DNA of 64,000 nt from SAR116 cluster alpha proteobacterium HIMB100 (GCA_000238815.2 AFXB01000010.1:562501-626500); one strand, 5' to 3'. Shown: positions 39,501-48,811, counted from the stretch's first letter. A program made the numbers and translations. The notes: a model not told the origin generated them from the sequence alone.

Positions 39501-40529
39501 ATGACAGGACTGACCCCTTCCTCACCTTCCTCTGATTTTGACCGCCTCCTTGTCTGGTGGTTGTTTGGCATGGCTATTCTGGTTGGCATAATGGTTGTCA
39601 TCGGCGGGGTGACTCGCCTGACCGGCAGTGGGCTGTCCATGGTGGAATGGCGCCCGCTCATGGGTATCCTGCCGCCTTTATCTGATGCCGAATGGATCCG
39701 GGTCTTTACGCTGTATCAGGCTTCACCAGAATTTCAGGAAATCAATTCAGATATGGATCTGGCTGGATTTAAGGTGATTTTTTTCTGGGAATATGTGCAT
39801 CGAGTCTGGGGACGGCTGTTGGGGCTGGCTTTTGGCCTGCCGCTGGTGTTTTTTTGGTTATCTGGGCGAATCCCAACAGGCTATGGGTTGCCCTTGCTCG
39901 GCCTGTTGCTGCTCGGCGGTCTGCAAGGCGTTATCGGCTGGTGGATGGTCACCTCGGGCCTGTTGGATAATCCTGCCGTCTCACAATATCGTCTGGCCAC
40001 GCATCTCAGCATGGCCTTGATAATTTTATGCCTGTTATTATGGACCGCGCTCAATCTGCGCTATGGACGGGCAAAACCGCCTTCTGGTCACGCCGCAGCA
40101 ACAATTTTCCTGGTCGGGCTGACCATTATTGCCGGCGCGTTTGTCGCCGGGATGGATGCCGGGCTTTTATATAATGAATATCCGCTCATGGGGGATGGCC
40201 TGATGCCGGTTGAATATGGTGAATCCGGATGGGCTGACCCGTTTGAAAACCCCGCCTCTGCTCAGTTCCATCATCGTTGGGTTGCGGTCCTGGCGATGCT
40301 GGCTGTGATCGGCCTGTGGTTTACTGCCCGGCGCAGGGGGTTAAGGTTGGCCGCGCATATTATGGCTGTCGCTGTTCTGTGCCAGTTTGCCCTGGGCCTG
40401 ACCGCCTTATTATTGGGCGTGCCGGTCTGGGCAGGGGCCTTGCATCAAGCCGGAGCGGTTGTGCTGTTATGTGCTGTGCTGGTGGTCACGCATCATTTAT
40501 GCGCGCGTCACGCGTCCTTGCCTGACTGA
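39501..40529 (+). CDS. ctaA: Haem A synthase (COX15/CtaA family)
   Basis: 342 residues from ATG 39501. It oxidises the C8 methyl of haem O to give haem A for cytochrome aa3 oxidase, in the membrane. Eight hydrophobic segments are visible. Conserved elements are GGVTRLTGSGLSMVEW, EYVHRVWGRLLG (His ligand), GGLQGVIGWWMV, THLSMAL and QFHHRWVAVLAM, ALHQAGAVVLL. A TTG start seven codons upstream (39480) is possible; neither has a clear ribosome site. It converges with aspS. Confidence 0.93.
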   Translation: MTGLTPSSPSSDFDRLLVWWLFGMAILVGIMVVIGGVTRLTGSGLSMVEWRPLMGILPPLSDAEWIRVFTLYQASPEFQEINSDMDLAGFKVIFFWEYVHRVWGRLLGLAFGLPLVFFWLSGRIPTGYGLPLLGLLLLGGLQGVIGWWMVTSGLLDNPAVSQYRLATHLSMALIILCLLLWTALNLRYGRAKPPSGHAAATIFLVGLTIIAGAFVAGMDAGLLYNEYPLMGDGLMPVEYGESGWADPFENPASAQFHHRWVAVLAMLAVIGLWFTARRRGLRLAAHIMAVAVLCQFALGLTALLLGVPVWAGALHQAGAVVLLCAVLVVTHHLCARHASLPD

Positions 40530-40545
40530 CCACAGCCCCGGCCGG

Positions 40546-42318
40546 TTAAGATGATTTGCGCGGCAGCTGGCGTCTGATATGTAATTCGCGAAGCGCGGTA
40601 TCATCCACTTCTGACGGGGCGTTCATCATCAGATCTTCAGCCTTGCCATTCATTGGGAACAAAATCACTTCACGGATATTCGGCTCGTCAGCGATCAGCA
40701 TCACCATCCGGTCAATACCCGGCGCGATCCCGCCATGTGGTGGCGCGCCAAATTTAAACGCATTGATCATGCCTGCAAATTGATCATCAACCACTTCCGG
40801 GCCATACCCAGCGATTTCAAAGGCTTTATACATCACCTCTGGGAGATGGTTCCGGATAGCGCCACTTGACAGCTCCACCCCGTTACAAACCAAATCATAC
40901 TGCCAGGCCTTAATCGTCAACGGATCCTGGCTGTTCAGAGCCTCAAGCCCGCCTTGCGGCATTGAAAAAGGGTTATGTGAGAATTCAATTTTGCCTGTCG
41001 TTTCATCCAGTTCATACATCGGGAAATCAACAATCCAGCAGAATTTGAACATTGAGTCATCGATCAAATTCTGCTCAGCGCCAATCCGCAGACGCGCCCG
41101 CCCTGCCAGGCTGGCTGCCTCGCCAGCAGGCGCGCAGGCAAAAAACGCGGCATCGCCATCTTTCAGATTAAGGCGGCTGCGAATCTCTTCTGCTTTTTCC
41201 GAGCCAAGGGCTTTTGCCAACGGTCCACGCGCCTCACCTTCACCAAAAATGATATAGCCCATTCCAGGGGCACCTTCGCCCTGCGCCCAGCTGTTCATCC
41301 TGTCGGCAATCGCCCGGCTGCCACAACCCGGGCCAGGTACAGCACGCACCACAGCGCCTTTTTCAATATTTTTAGCGAAAATCGAAAAACCAGAGCCGGC
41401 AAAAATGTCGGTCACATCAGCGATTTCAATCGGAATCCGCAAATCCGGCTTGTCTGAGCCATATTTCAACATCGCTTCATCAAACGGGATATGCACAAAA
41501 TCAGGATCAATGGATTTGTCTGAAAATTCTTCAAATACACCGCGAATAACAGGTTCAACGGCATCAAACACGTCTGCCTGTTCAACAAAACTCATTTCAA
41601 GGTCAAGCTGGTAAAATTCACCGGGGCTTCGATCAGCACGGCTGTCTTCATCACGGAAACAAGGCGCAATCTGGAAATACCGGTCAAAACCAGAGACCAT
41701 GATCAGCTGTTTGAATTGCTGAGGGGCCTGCGGGAGTGCGTAGAATTTGCCCGGATGCAGGCGGGCCGGCACCAGAAAGTCGCGTGCACCTTCAGGTGAT
41801 GACGCTGTCAGAATAGGGGTTTGAAATTCAGTGAACCCCTGTTCAACCATGCGCTGACGGATAGACTGGATCACCTGTGCCCGCAGCATAATATTGGCAT
41901 GAGGCCGGCTGCGCCGCAGATCAAGATAGCGATAGCGCAAACGCACATCCTCTCCTGAATCTTCGTCAGTATTGACCTGAAGCGGCAATGTGTCAGCTGC
42001 TGACTGAACCGTAAATTCGTCAATATGAACTTCAATCGCACCGGTGGGCAGGCTGGTATTCACGGTGTCCTCGGAACGGGCCCGCACTGTACCTGTTACA
42101 GTGACAACTGATTCATTGCGTACCGCTTCTGCGCCGGAGAAGGCGGCATCAGTGCTATCCACAACACATTGAGTCAGACCGTAATGATCGCGAAGATCAA
42201 TAAACACAACCCCGCCATGATCGCGCTTGCGATGCACCCAGCCGGATATCCTGACGGTCTGGCCAATATCAGCGGGCCTTAATGCCCCACAATGATGTGA
42301 GCGATATGCATGCAACAT
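40546..42318 (-). CDS. aspS: Aspartyl-tRNA synthetase (likely non-discriminating, Asp/Asn)
   Basis: 590 residues from ATG 42318, chosen over a GTG at 42333 because CGGAGA lies about five bases upstream and the product then starts [14 protein letters not shown] as in the family. An N-terminal OB-fold anticodon domain with [19 protein letters not shown], a class II core ([19 protein letters not shown] motif 2) and a bacterial GAD insertion are visible. In alphaproteobacteria it usually charges both tRNA-Asp and tRNA-Asn with Asp, needing GatCAB; that part is inferred. Confidence 0.95.
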   Translation of the reverse strand: MLHAYRSHHCGALRPADIGQTVRISGWVHRKRDHGGVVFIDLRDHYGLTQCVVDSTDAAFSGAEAVRNESVVTVTGTVRARSEDTVNTSLPTGAIEVHIDEFTVQSAADTLPLQVNTDEDSGEDVRLRYRYLDLRRSRPHANIMLRAQVIQSIRQRMVEQGFTEFQTPILTASSPEGARDFLVPARLHPGKFYALPQAPQQFKQLIMVSGFDRYFQIAPCFRDEDSRADRSPGEFYQLDLEMSFVEQADVFDAVEPVIRGVFEEFSDKSIDPDFVHIPFDEAMLKYGSDKPDLRIPIEIADVTDIFAGSGFSIFAKNIEKGAVVRAVPGPGCGSRAIADRMNSWAQGEGAPGMGYIIFGEGEARGPLAKALGSEKAEEIRSRLNLKDGDAAFFACAPAGEAASLAGRARLRIGAEQNLIDDSMFKFCWIVDFPMYELDETTGKIEFSHNPFSMPQGGLEALNSQDPLTIKAWQYDLVCNGVELSSGAIRNHLPEVMYKAFEIAGYGPEVVDDQFAGMINAFKFGAPPHGGIAPGIDRMVMLIADEPNIREVILFPMNGKAEDLMMNAPSEVDDTALRELHIRRQLPRKSS

Positions 42319-42428
42319 GTCAGTCTCCGTCACTTAAGAATCACCAGTCAAAAAACCTGCCGCAGTATGCATCAAAACAAGTAAACTGCAAGTCTTAGTC
42401 TATGATTTGCGTGAATGGTGTATGGTGA

Positions 42429-43433
42429 TCAGCCCCGCCGCCGCCGACGGCGCCGCTCAGCTTGTTCAGATGTTGGTTTTTCCGGTACATTGCTCCACGC
42501 CTCACCCAGCTTTGCCGCAACATCCTGACGTGTGGCAGAACCAGCAGGAGGCGTAGTCCGCAAAGCATGAGCCATCGCCTTGACGTGCTCTGGGCTGGTC
42601 CCACAGCAACCACCGATGATCTTCACGCCGGAGTCCCGGGCCAGAACCGCGTAATCCGCCATCAGCTCTGGTGTGCCATGATAATGAATTTCCCCATCCA
42701 CATAGGCAGGGATACCGCAATTTCCCTTGGCAACCATGAGCAGTTCAGCTTTATGCTCAACAAATCCATGAATGGAATCCAACAGCTCAGCCGGACCGAT
42801 TCCACAATTTGCTCCAAACGCATCCAGGCCAAGATTGGCCGCAACATCAGCATAAGCGGCCGGGGTGATGCCCATCATGGTCCTGCCTGCAGTATCAAAT
42901 GTCATTGTCGCGGCAACAGGCAAATCTGCATGGCGTGCACCTTTAACCGCAGCCTCAATCTCTTCCAGAGACGACATCGTCTCTATCCACAGCAAATCCG
43001 CGCCTCCGGCAGCCAACGCGATCGCCTGTTCAGCAAAGGCCTGTTCGGCCTCATCAGGGGTGAGCGCGCCCAATGGTTCAAATAATTCGCCAGTCGGGCC
43101 CATTGAGCCAGCCACCAGAACAGGCTTGTCCGCTGCATCAGCAACAGCACGTGCCAGACGTGCAGCAGCTTCATTTAATTCTGCGACACGCGTTTCCGCC
43201 TGATGCAGCTTCAGCCGGTGGGCAGTACCGCCAAATGAATTGGTCAGAAGGATATCTGCACCTGCGTCTATGAACGCGCTGTGCAAGCCAGTCACCCGGT
43301 CAGGATGTTCAACATTCCAAAGTTCAGGAGGATATCCCGTTTCCAGTCCAGCACGAAACAGATTGGTGCCTGTGGCCCCATCCGCCAACAGCCAGTCGCG
43401 CGAAGCGCATAAGTCAGCGAATGAAGTTTTCAT
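42429..43433 (-). CDS. bmt: Betaine--homocysteine S-methyltransferase-like protein
   Basis: 334 residues. The homocysteine methyltransferase TIM barrel is complete with the zinc-binding cysteines Cys210 (FGANCGIG) and Cys276-Cys277 (IGGCCGTSPEH). LLADGATGTNLF at the start and NSFGGTAHRL are typical. Methyl donor is probably glycine betaine or a similar compound, by family, not seen. The last nine residues are Arg-rich (ERRRRRRRG), an unusual basic tail. The gene starts 12 bases after the DUF1289 gene stop, so they are likely co-transcribed. Confidence 0.85.
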   Translation of the reverse strand: MKTSFADLCASRDWLLADGATGTNLFRAGLETGYPPELWNVEHPDRVTGLHSAFIDAGADILLTNSFGGTAHRLKLHQAETRVAELNEAAARLARAVADAADKPVLVAGSMGPTGELFEPLGALTPDEAEQAFAEQAIALAAGGADLLWIETMSSLEEIEAAVKGARHADLPVAATMTFDTAGRTMMGITPAAYADVAANLGLDAFGANCGIGPAELLDSIHGFVEHKAELLMVAKGNCGIPAYVDGEIHYHGTPELMADYAVLARDSGVKIIGGCCGTSPEHVKAMAHALRTTPPAGSATRQDVAAKLGEAWSNVPEKPTSEQAERRRRRRRG

Positions 43434-43445
43434 GTCTTTCCCCTC

Positions 43446-43649
43446 TCAGCGGCGACGTTTGGATATCCTGGCATTCACGCCTGTTTTTTCGGCCCGGCGT
43501 TGTTTCAGCTGCTGCAGCAGAAATTGTTGTTCATCTGCTGTCATTGCAGGCCATCTGGCGATTTCCTGGCGGGTCCGGTAACAGCCCATGCAATTCTGGC
43601 TGACCGGGTCAATCTGGCAGATGCTGATACATGGCGATGGCAGTTTCAT
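43446..43649 (-). CDS. DUF1289 domain-containing protein
   Basis: 67 residues. A small Cys-rich protein: PSPCISICQIDPVSQNCMGC shows the conserved DUF1289 cysteines (Cys7, Cys11, Cys19, Cys22), likely a metal site, followed by R-T-x-x-E-I-x-x-W and a basic C-terminus (KQRRAEK...SKRRR). Function unknown. It is 12 bases upstream of the betaine-homocysteine methyltransferase gene on the same strand. Confidence 0.88.
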   Translation of the reverse strand: MKLPSPCISICQIDPVSQNCMGCYRTRQEIARWPAMTADEQQFLLQQLKQRRAEKTGVNARISKRRR

Positions 43650-43712
43650 ACTCTTCGCATCCTGAACGGTCTTCCCCCTAATTTGCGGACCAGCCGTTTT
43701 CGTTCTGACGAC

Positions 43713-44237
43713 CTAGGCAGCAGCGCTGTCGTCACTATTATCTTCCAGGCAGGTGGATACAAATTCCCTGGTGATGGTTGACATGGCTGTATCAGCTGCC
43801 GCCCATAACAGACGATTATGCCGTCCGGTCTCTCCTTGGGCCTGCAACGCATCTATCTGGATGCTGCTGTCAATCTCGCTGATCAGATTCAGCGCATCAG
43901 CCTGTGCCAGAACAGGCATATTTTCTCGCAAGAAAGCCCTAATGATACGCGCTGCGTGTAATTCTTCAGCCAGAACAGACAAATGGGCTTCCCCAAACGG
44001 GATGATCAGCGCGTCATAATCAACCGCCAACGTTTCAGACAGAAGAGAATCAACCGGATAAGACATGCCCAACTGTGTACCGGTCCGCCCATGGACCAGA
44101 CCTGCAACGGGCGAAATCACCTTCAGTTGTGCATTTTGGCCCATCAGCATTTTCTGGACTTCAATGAAATTCTGTTCATCAAATCCAGTGGCGACCATGA
44201 TTGCAATTTTCTGACCTGAAAGTGTTGTCTTTGTCAT
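43713..44237 (-). CDS. DJ-1/PfpI-like protein lacking the nucleophilic cysteine
   Basis: 174 residues from ATG 44237, preceded by CGGAG at the right distance. The start KIAIMVATGFDEQNFIEVQKML and YDALIIPFGEAH match the DJ-1/PfpI flavodoxin-like fold, closest in style to the C-terminal domain of large catalases. The nucleophile elbow, normally Ala-Ile-Cys-His-Gly, reads VLAQADAL (109-116), so the Cys is absent and the only Cys (163) is near the end. A catalytic protease or glyoxalase role is therefore unlikely; a regulatory or binding role is possible. Upstream of it is a 316-base stretch before the tRNA gene. Confidence 0.75.
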   Translation of the reverse strand: MTKTTLSGQKIAIMVATGFDEQNFIEVQKMLMGQNAQLKVISPVAGLVHGRTGTQLGMSYPVDSLLSETLAVDYDALIIPFGEAHLSVLAEELHAARIIRAFLRENMPVLAQADALNLISEIDSSIQIDALQAQGETGRHNRLLWAAADTAMSTITREFVSTCLEDNSDDSAAA

Positions 44238-44553
44238 TAATGTCACTCCGTTTGTGGTTTTGTTCAGTCTGTGGTTATGCCCGCCCTGATTGTGAAGGGC
44301 CCTGGTGCTGGCACTGTCTGTGTCCTTCACAAAGCCTGTGTGTGTCCTGCGATTCGAATCTGAAAAGCGCTATATAACTGCAAGCGCTGTTTATTGTTCG
44401 GGTAAGCGGGAAATCGGCCTGAGCGGCACAACTACAATTGCGATGACCATATTGGTGCTCTTTTATACAGACACCAGCCGAAAATTTCAACCGTTTTGTG
44501 TAACTGAAATAAAAAACGGGCTGCCCTGGCAGCCTTCGCCAATGGCATTGAGA
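44238..44553. other. 316-base intergenic region with no gene
   Basis: No plausible coding frame or RNA gene is seen here. It holds the leader of the DJ-1-like gene, an AT-rich TATATAAC stretch near 44371 between two AGCGCT palindromes, and at its right end the terminator of the tRNA-Gly gene. Confidence 0.5.
44511..44534 (-). terminator. Terminator of the tRNA-Gly gene
   Basis: On the minus strand GGCTGC-CAGG-GCAGCC (44534-44519) is followed by CG and six T residues (44516-44511), 20 bases past the tRNA 3' end. A standard hairpin plus T tract. Confidence 0.8.
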
Positions 44554-44629
44554 TGGAGCGGGCGACGGGTCTCGAACCCGCGACCTCAAGCTTGGGAAGC
44601 TTGCGCTCTACCAACTGAGCTACACCCGC
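44554..44629 (-). tRNA. tRNA-Gly (anticodon CCC)
   Basis: 76 bases with CCA encoded. The acceptor stem GCGGGTG pairs with CGCCCGC (one T-G pair), the D arm GCTCAGTTGGTAGAGC, the anticodon stem CAAGC/GCTTG with loop TTCCCAA, and the T arm GCGGGTTCGAGACCCGT are all present. Anticodon CCC reads the GGG glycine codon. It is expressed alone: promoter just upstream, terminator just downstream. Confidence 0.96.
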
Positions 44630-44644
44630 ATTTGTGAAGATAGG

Positions 44645-44672
44645 GGTATCTGGCTTCCCCCCCTTTTGTCAA
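44645..44672 (-). promoter_or_regulatory. Predicted promoter of tRNA-Gly
   Basis: On the minus strand a perfect TTGACA (44672-44667) is 16 bases from GATACC (44650-44645), with a GC-rich stretch before the tRNA that could be a stringent-type discriminator. The -10 match is weak. Confidence 0.45.
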
Positions 44673-44896
44673 TAGCCAGAGACTTTGCCGACAGGGCCTC
44701 TGCCCGTGTTGCCGGTTTACCTGAAGCCGCTTTTGGCTTAAGCTCGGGCGCGCGGTTCTGACTCTCGCTGATCTCCAGAACAAGAAACAGCGTATAGTGA
44801 ACAGGAATAGCCCGCAGACAGGGTAAAGCAGAGCAACATTATGACCGGCCCACCGACGTTGCCGTCTCAGACTTATTTCAAGATCGGACTTTAGTC

Positions 44897-45523
44897 ATGA
44901 CCCCATATGACAGCACAAACCCAGATAGCCAAGCCACCGCCTCACAAGAGGACAACCGACCAAGCCGTGCTGAAGCTGAACAGGCAGTGGATGTTTTGCT
45001 GCGCTGGGCCGGAGACGACCCGTCTCGTGAAGGGTTGATTGACACGCCTGCACGTGTGGTGCGGGCCTATGAGGAATTTTTCTCTGGATATGCAGATGAT
45101 CCAGAAGACATGCTGGCCCGCACCTTTGAAGAAGTTGAAGGCTATGATGACATGGTGATGCTGCGCGGCATTGATTTGCAGTCACATTGTGAACATCATA
45201 TGGTCCCGATTTTGGGTCAGGCTCATATTGCTTATCTGCCTGACAGACGGGTAGTTGGCATTTCCAAACTGGCCCGTGTGTTGGACAGTTTTGGTCGGCG
45301 GCTGCAGACCCAAGAAACCATGACAGCTCAGGTGGCAAATGCGATTCAAAACGCCCTCAAGCCGAAAGGCGTGGCAATTCTGGTTGATGCCCAGCATCAG
45401 TGCATGACAACCAGAGGTGTGAAAAAACAGGGGGTATCAATGGTCACAACCCGCTTCACAGGCGCGTTCCAGACCGATTCAGACTTGCGTGAGCGGTTCT
45501 ATCAGCATATCAAACTTGGCTAG
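44897..45523 (+). CDS. folE: GTP cyclohydrolase I
   Basis: 208 residues. It turns GTP into 7,8-dihydroneopterin triphosphate, the first folate step. Zinc ligands are visible: Cys98 and His101 in [10 protein letters not shown] and a later Cys in [33 protein letters not shown] near the start is typical. The leader is unusual: a 17-codon open frame (44841-44894) stops two bases before the folE ATG and a GCAAC/GTTGC hairpin spans its start. I could not recognise a folate riboswitch there. Confidence 0.97.
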   Translation: MTPYDSTNPDSQATASQEDNRPSRAEAEQAVDVLLRWAGDDPSREGLIDTPARVVRAYEEFFSGYADDPEDMLARTFEEVEGYDDMVMLRGIDLQSHCEHHMVPILGQAHIAYLPDRRVVGISKLARVLDSFGRRLQTQETMTAQVANAIQNALKPKGVAILVDAQHQCMTTRGVKKQGVSMVTTRFTGAFQTDSDLRERFYQHIKLG

Positions 45524-45579
45524 TTTGGCTGGACATCTGCCCTAAAACACGCCTATAACCTCGAACACCCCGCGGAAAA

Positions 45580-45600
45580 CAGACTGGCCTTGCCAGTCTG
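45580..45600 (+). repeat. Perfect 21-base inverted repeat in the trkH leader
   Basis: CAGACTGGC-CTT-GCCAGTCTG forms a nine-base-pair stem with a three-base loop. There is no T tract, so it is a poor terminator for folE. It lies 31 bases before the trkH start and could be an operator, an RNA element or a folE message end. Confidence 0.6.
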
Positions 45601-45630
45601 AACGGATGAGGATGAGGCGAGATACCGCTG

Positions 45631-47076
45631 ATGCATGCTGCACCTGTTCTCAAAATATTGGGCCTTTTACTGAGCATTCTGGCTGTATCAATGCTGATTC
45701 CGATGAGCTTTGATTTGGCCAGCGGTAATCCAGACTGGCAGGCCTTTGCCGCAGCGGCCCTGTTTACCGGCTTTATCGGCATTTGTTTGTGGCTGGCCAA
45801 TGGCCGGATCCAAGGTGCCGATCTTGGCCTGAAAGAAGCTTTTCTGCTGACCAATGGGGCCTGGGTCCTGATCGGCTTGTTTGGCGCGTTACCGTTTTAT
45901 TTTTCAACGTTAAATCTGTCGGTTGTGGATGCGGTGTTTGAATCCACATCCGGAATCACCACCACAGGGTCAACAATTTTAAGCGACATTGAGCAGGCTT
46001 CATCAGGCCTGTTGATTTGGCGGGCCTTGCTGCAATGGCTGGGGGGTGTAGGCATCATTGTGATGGCAATGGCGGTTCTGCCGATGCTGTCTGTCGGCGG
46101 AATGCAGCTGTTCAGAACAGAATCCTTTGAGACCGCAGATAAGGTGATCCCAAGAGCAACACAGCTGGCAGGCGGAATTTTTGCTGTATACACTGGATTA
46201 ACCATTTTGTGGACAGCGATGCTGGCCGGGGCAGGTATGCCGTCTTTTGATGCGCTGGCTCATGCGATGACAACCCTGGCGACAGGGGGATATTCAACAC
46301 GGACTTCCTCTATCGGCGCCTTTGACTCGCATCTGATCGAGCTTATTGTCATTGGCGGCATGATCGTTGGCAGCCTGCCTTTTGTGCATTATCTGGCCCT
46401 GACCCGCGGCGGCTGGCAGAGCCTGGGAAAAGACCCGCAGGTCAGATGGTTTGCTGTGTTGATGGCTGCGGTGATTTTGCTGATCACTTTTGATTTGAAC
46501 AGAGACGGACATAGCTGGGCAGAGGCATTGCGTCTGTCGTCTTTCAATGCGGTATCTGTGATGACCGGCACAGGCTATGGCACCGCTGATTTCGCCTTAT
46601 GGGGCGGCTCGTCCACAACTTTGCTTTTAATCTGTATGTTTATTGGCGGCTGTGCCGGATCGACAACCTGTGGCATCAAAATGTTCAGACTTCAGGTATT
46701 GGCGGCAAATATCAAAGTCCAGCTGGCACGGCTGTTGCGGCCACATGCTGTCGTGCTGGCCTATTACAACAAAAGACCTGTTCCAGAACCTGTTCTGGAT
46801 GCAGTGATGGGCTTTTTCTACTTATATATTCTTTGTTTCGTCGCGCTGACCATGATCCTCGGACTGTTTGGCCTTGATTTCCAAACAGCCTTGTCCGGAG
46901 CCGCGACATCAATTTCAAATGTGGGTCCGGGGCTGGGAGATGTTATCGGTCCGGCAGGGGACTTCAGCAGCTTGCCCGCCGGCGCAAAATGGGCCATGTG
47001 TGTCGGCATGCTGTTGGGCCGGCTTGAGCTGTTCACCGTTCTGGTGATGCTGAGCCCACGATTCTGGAACGCCTAA
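45631..47076 (+). CDS. trkH: Trk system potassium uptake protein TrkH
   Basis: 481 residues. A potassium-translocating membrane subunit with repeated TM-pore-TM units; about 11 hydrophobic segments are visible. Pore-loop selectivity motifs are seen as STSGITTTGSTIL (first), ATGGYSTRTSSIGAF (second), MTGTGYGTADF (third) and ISNVGPGLGDVIG (fourth). TrkH works with the NAD-binding regulator TrkA, not found in this window. An ATG at 45631 follows a GAGGATGAGG-rich region. The gene converges with a lipoprotein gene. Confidence 0.95.
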   Translation: MHAAPVLKILGLLLSILAVSMLIPMSFDLASGNPDWQAFAAAALFTGFIGICLWLANGRIQGADLGLKEAFLLTNGAWVLIGLFGALPFYFSTLNLSVVDAVFESTSGITTTGSTILSDIEQASSGLLIWRALLQWLGGVGIIVMAMAVLPMLSVGGMQLFRTESFETADKVIPRATQLAGGIFAVYTGLTILWTAMLAGAGMPSFDALAHAMTTLATGGYSTRTSSIGAFDSHLIELIVIGGMIVGSLPFVHYLALTRGGWQSLGKDPQVRWFAVLMAAVILLITFDLNRDGHSWAEALRLSSFNAVSVMTGTGYGTADFALWGGSSTTLLLICMFIGGCAGSTTCGIKMFRLQVLAANIKVQLARLLRPHAVVLAYYNKRPVPEPVLDAVMGFFYLYILCFVALTMILGLFGLDFQTALSGAATSISNVGPGLGDVIGPAGDFSSLPAGAKWAMCVGMLLGRLELFTVLVMLSPRFWNA

Positions 47077-47086
47077 GCAAAGCGCG

Positions 47087-47695
47087 CTACGGCCTGATAA
47101 TTCCTTCTATAGATGCAACTTTACGGCGGGCTTCTGCGTCGAGCAGCTCAATCACCTCAATCATCGTTTCTCTTATTGCCACCTCACGCACATTCGGCGT
47201 TGAAGATTCGCTCACCGTACGTGTGGTTGTTGCGTCAATATCAACAAGCCCCTGTTTTCCTCCAACAGGCTGTATCCACATCAGCTTGGCCTTAATATCC
47301 ACCCGGATCTTGGTGTCCTGCTGATCAGAAAACACATCAAGCAGGGCTGTGCTTTGTGGCAGATTAGTGACCTTTACACTGGCTTGGGTAATATCCAGCA
47401 CAACCTCACCAGAACCGCCGATAGGCACCAGCGCATATTCGGCCCAATCCACCACCATATCTGATAAATTTGGCATCAGCGTATGTTCAATATAAGGTGG
47501 TGCCATTGGCATCTGCCAATTTTCAATGATTTCAAGCTTGCGCGCATCGACCCGAAGCGAGCTATAGCCAGATGGATCATATTGAGGCTGGGTGGCAGGT
47601 GGGGCAGAAGCGCACCCTGTAAGCATAAAAAAACCGCCAGCAAACAGAATAGCCGCAGCGCATTTGGTCATAAAAAGGCTTTTCATCATTTCCAT
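47087..47695 (-). CDS. Putative lipoprotein of unknown function
   Basis: 202 residues. The start has a hydrophobic stretch ending in the lipobox FMLTGCASAP (Cys about 28), so it is probably lipid-modified and anchored to the outer membrane or inner membrane. The mature part has a beta-rich pattern with repeated R-V-D-A and D-I-x-A segments and a C-terminal helix (RETMIEVIELLDAEARRKVASI). I recognise no domain with certainty. It stands alone between trkH (convergent) and hslO. Confidence 0.8.
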   Translation of the reverse strand: MEMMKSLFMTKCAAAILFAGGFFMLTGCASAPPATQPQYDPSGYSSLRVDARKLEIIENWQMPMAPPYIEHTLMPNLSDMVVDWAEYALVPIGGSGEVVLDITQASVKVTNLPQSTALLDVFSDQQDTKIRVDIKAKLMWIQPVGGKQGLVDIDATTTRTVSESSTPNVREVAIRETMIEVIELLDAEARRKVASIEGIIRP

Positions 47696-47814
47696 TTACC
47701 TCAGGCAGATATGCCAATAATGGAGTTTATGATACCGAAGCCAGATGAAAATTGAAGCAAAAAGTCACCATGTTGCAACCGCGCTTTTACGCGCAGAGTG
47801 CAGGTCTGCTCATT

Positions 47815-48777
47815 TTATGCAGAAAAAGCGGTGTGATGGTAGCTTCGGATGGTCTTGCAGAATTCACAATTCACCACCAAATTACCGCTGTCATCGCTCA
47901 TCTCGATCCGTTGGTCAGCAGATAAGGACTGCAGCATATTTTCAACTTTTTCAGCGGAACAACGGCATGTATCTGTCAGCGGCCGCGATGGCTGCAGATG
48001 AAGGCCGTTGGCGTGAAACAGCCGATAGAGCAGCTGGTCAGGCGGCAAAGAAGGGTCAAGCAATTCCTCTTTTTTCACTGAAGACATCAGCACCATCGCT
48101 GTATGCCATTCTTCTTCCATTGAGCTGTTCACCTGTTTCAGGCCTTCGCCCCCTTCTTCAGCAATCTGCTGCAAAAACAACGCCGCGCCTTGCCAGCCCG
48201 TTGCCGTCTTTTGCGCAGATGTAATCACATGCGTGGCCAGCTGTTCAGAATTTTTGAACCAGGCAACCGCGCAATCTCCCATATGCGGGCCTTCAAGTTC
48301 AACTATGCCCTGATAGCGGTGTCCAGCATCACCATTTGCGGCGGCCTGATCCACAGTGAAAGCAACATAACCTGATCCCATCAGCCGCGGCAGCACAGCT
48401 GGTGCTGTTGGCAGATACTGGTCTGTCAGCTGGTCATCAAAAGCCGCATATGACCGGATATGGCCTTCAGAGGTCACATCCGCAAACAGCGTTTTCAGCG
48501 CCCCATCTCCTTTGGCCTGTACAGTAAATACCCCGTCAAATTTCAGCGTGGTTGACAAACAAGCAGCCAGCCCCATCGTTTCGGCACAAATTTCGCTGAT
48601 GCAATCTGGATAGTCATGGCGGCCCAAAATGGTGCGGGCCGGGTCAAACAAGCGGGCCAGCCGCCCCCGGATCAAGGGCGTTGTGCTTAGTTCATCTTCA
48701 CCTGTCAGGTAAAAGGGGGTTACACAGCTGGCCCCTGCGCCCTGGCCTGCGTCTGTCGGAAAGGAAGAAAATGTCAT
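47815..48777 (-). CDS. hslO: Hsp33 family redox-regulated chaperone
   Basis: 320 residues. A holdase activated by oxidation. The C-terminal zinc switch is complete: CRC (Cys-x-Cys at about 272-274) and CEFC (about 305-308), separated by about 30 residues. The N-terminal domain has GRLARLFDPA and KFDGVFTVQAKGDG. It lies downstream of argF on the same strand, its usual alphaproteobacterial position. Confidence 0.95.
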   Translation of the reverse strand: MTFSSFPTDAGQGAGASCVTPFYLTGEDELSTTPLIRGRLARLFDPARTILGRHDYPDCISEICAETMGLAACLSTTLKFDGVFTVQAKGDGALKTLFADVTSEGHIRSYAAFDDQLTDQYLPTAPAVLPRLMGSGYVAFTVDQAAANGDAGHRYQGIVELEGPHMGDCAVAWFKNSEQLATHVITSAQKTATGWQGAALFLQQIAEEGGEGLKQVNSSMEEEWHTAMVLMSSVKKEELLDPSLPPDQLLYRLFHANGLHLQPSRPLTDTCRCSAEKVENMLQSLSADQRIEMSDDSGNLVVNCEFCKTIRSYHHTAFSA

Positions 48778-48811
48778 GAATTTGTGCCTGACTTATAACC
48801 CGGAAACGCTG

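Noticed and set aside
42462-43085. 207-codon open frame opposite the betaine-homocysteine methyltransferase gene
   Set aside because: It is a mirror of a well-supported gene, has no family similarity, and its composition follows from the codon use of the real gene.
43434-43445. SAM or SAH riboswitch before the homocysteine methyltransferase
   Set aside because: Only 12 bases separate it from the preceding gene, too few for such an element.
44345-44360. GATTCGAATC resembling a tRNA T arm
   Set aside because: The surrounding bases do not fold into a cloverleaf and no acceptor or anticodon arm is present.
44780-44896. Possible THF-II (folE-type) riboswitch before folE
   Set aside because: The folE leader is a known place for this element in alphaproteobacteria, but I could not match the conserved core or paired segments that I recall. 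A covariance-model search would settle it.
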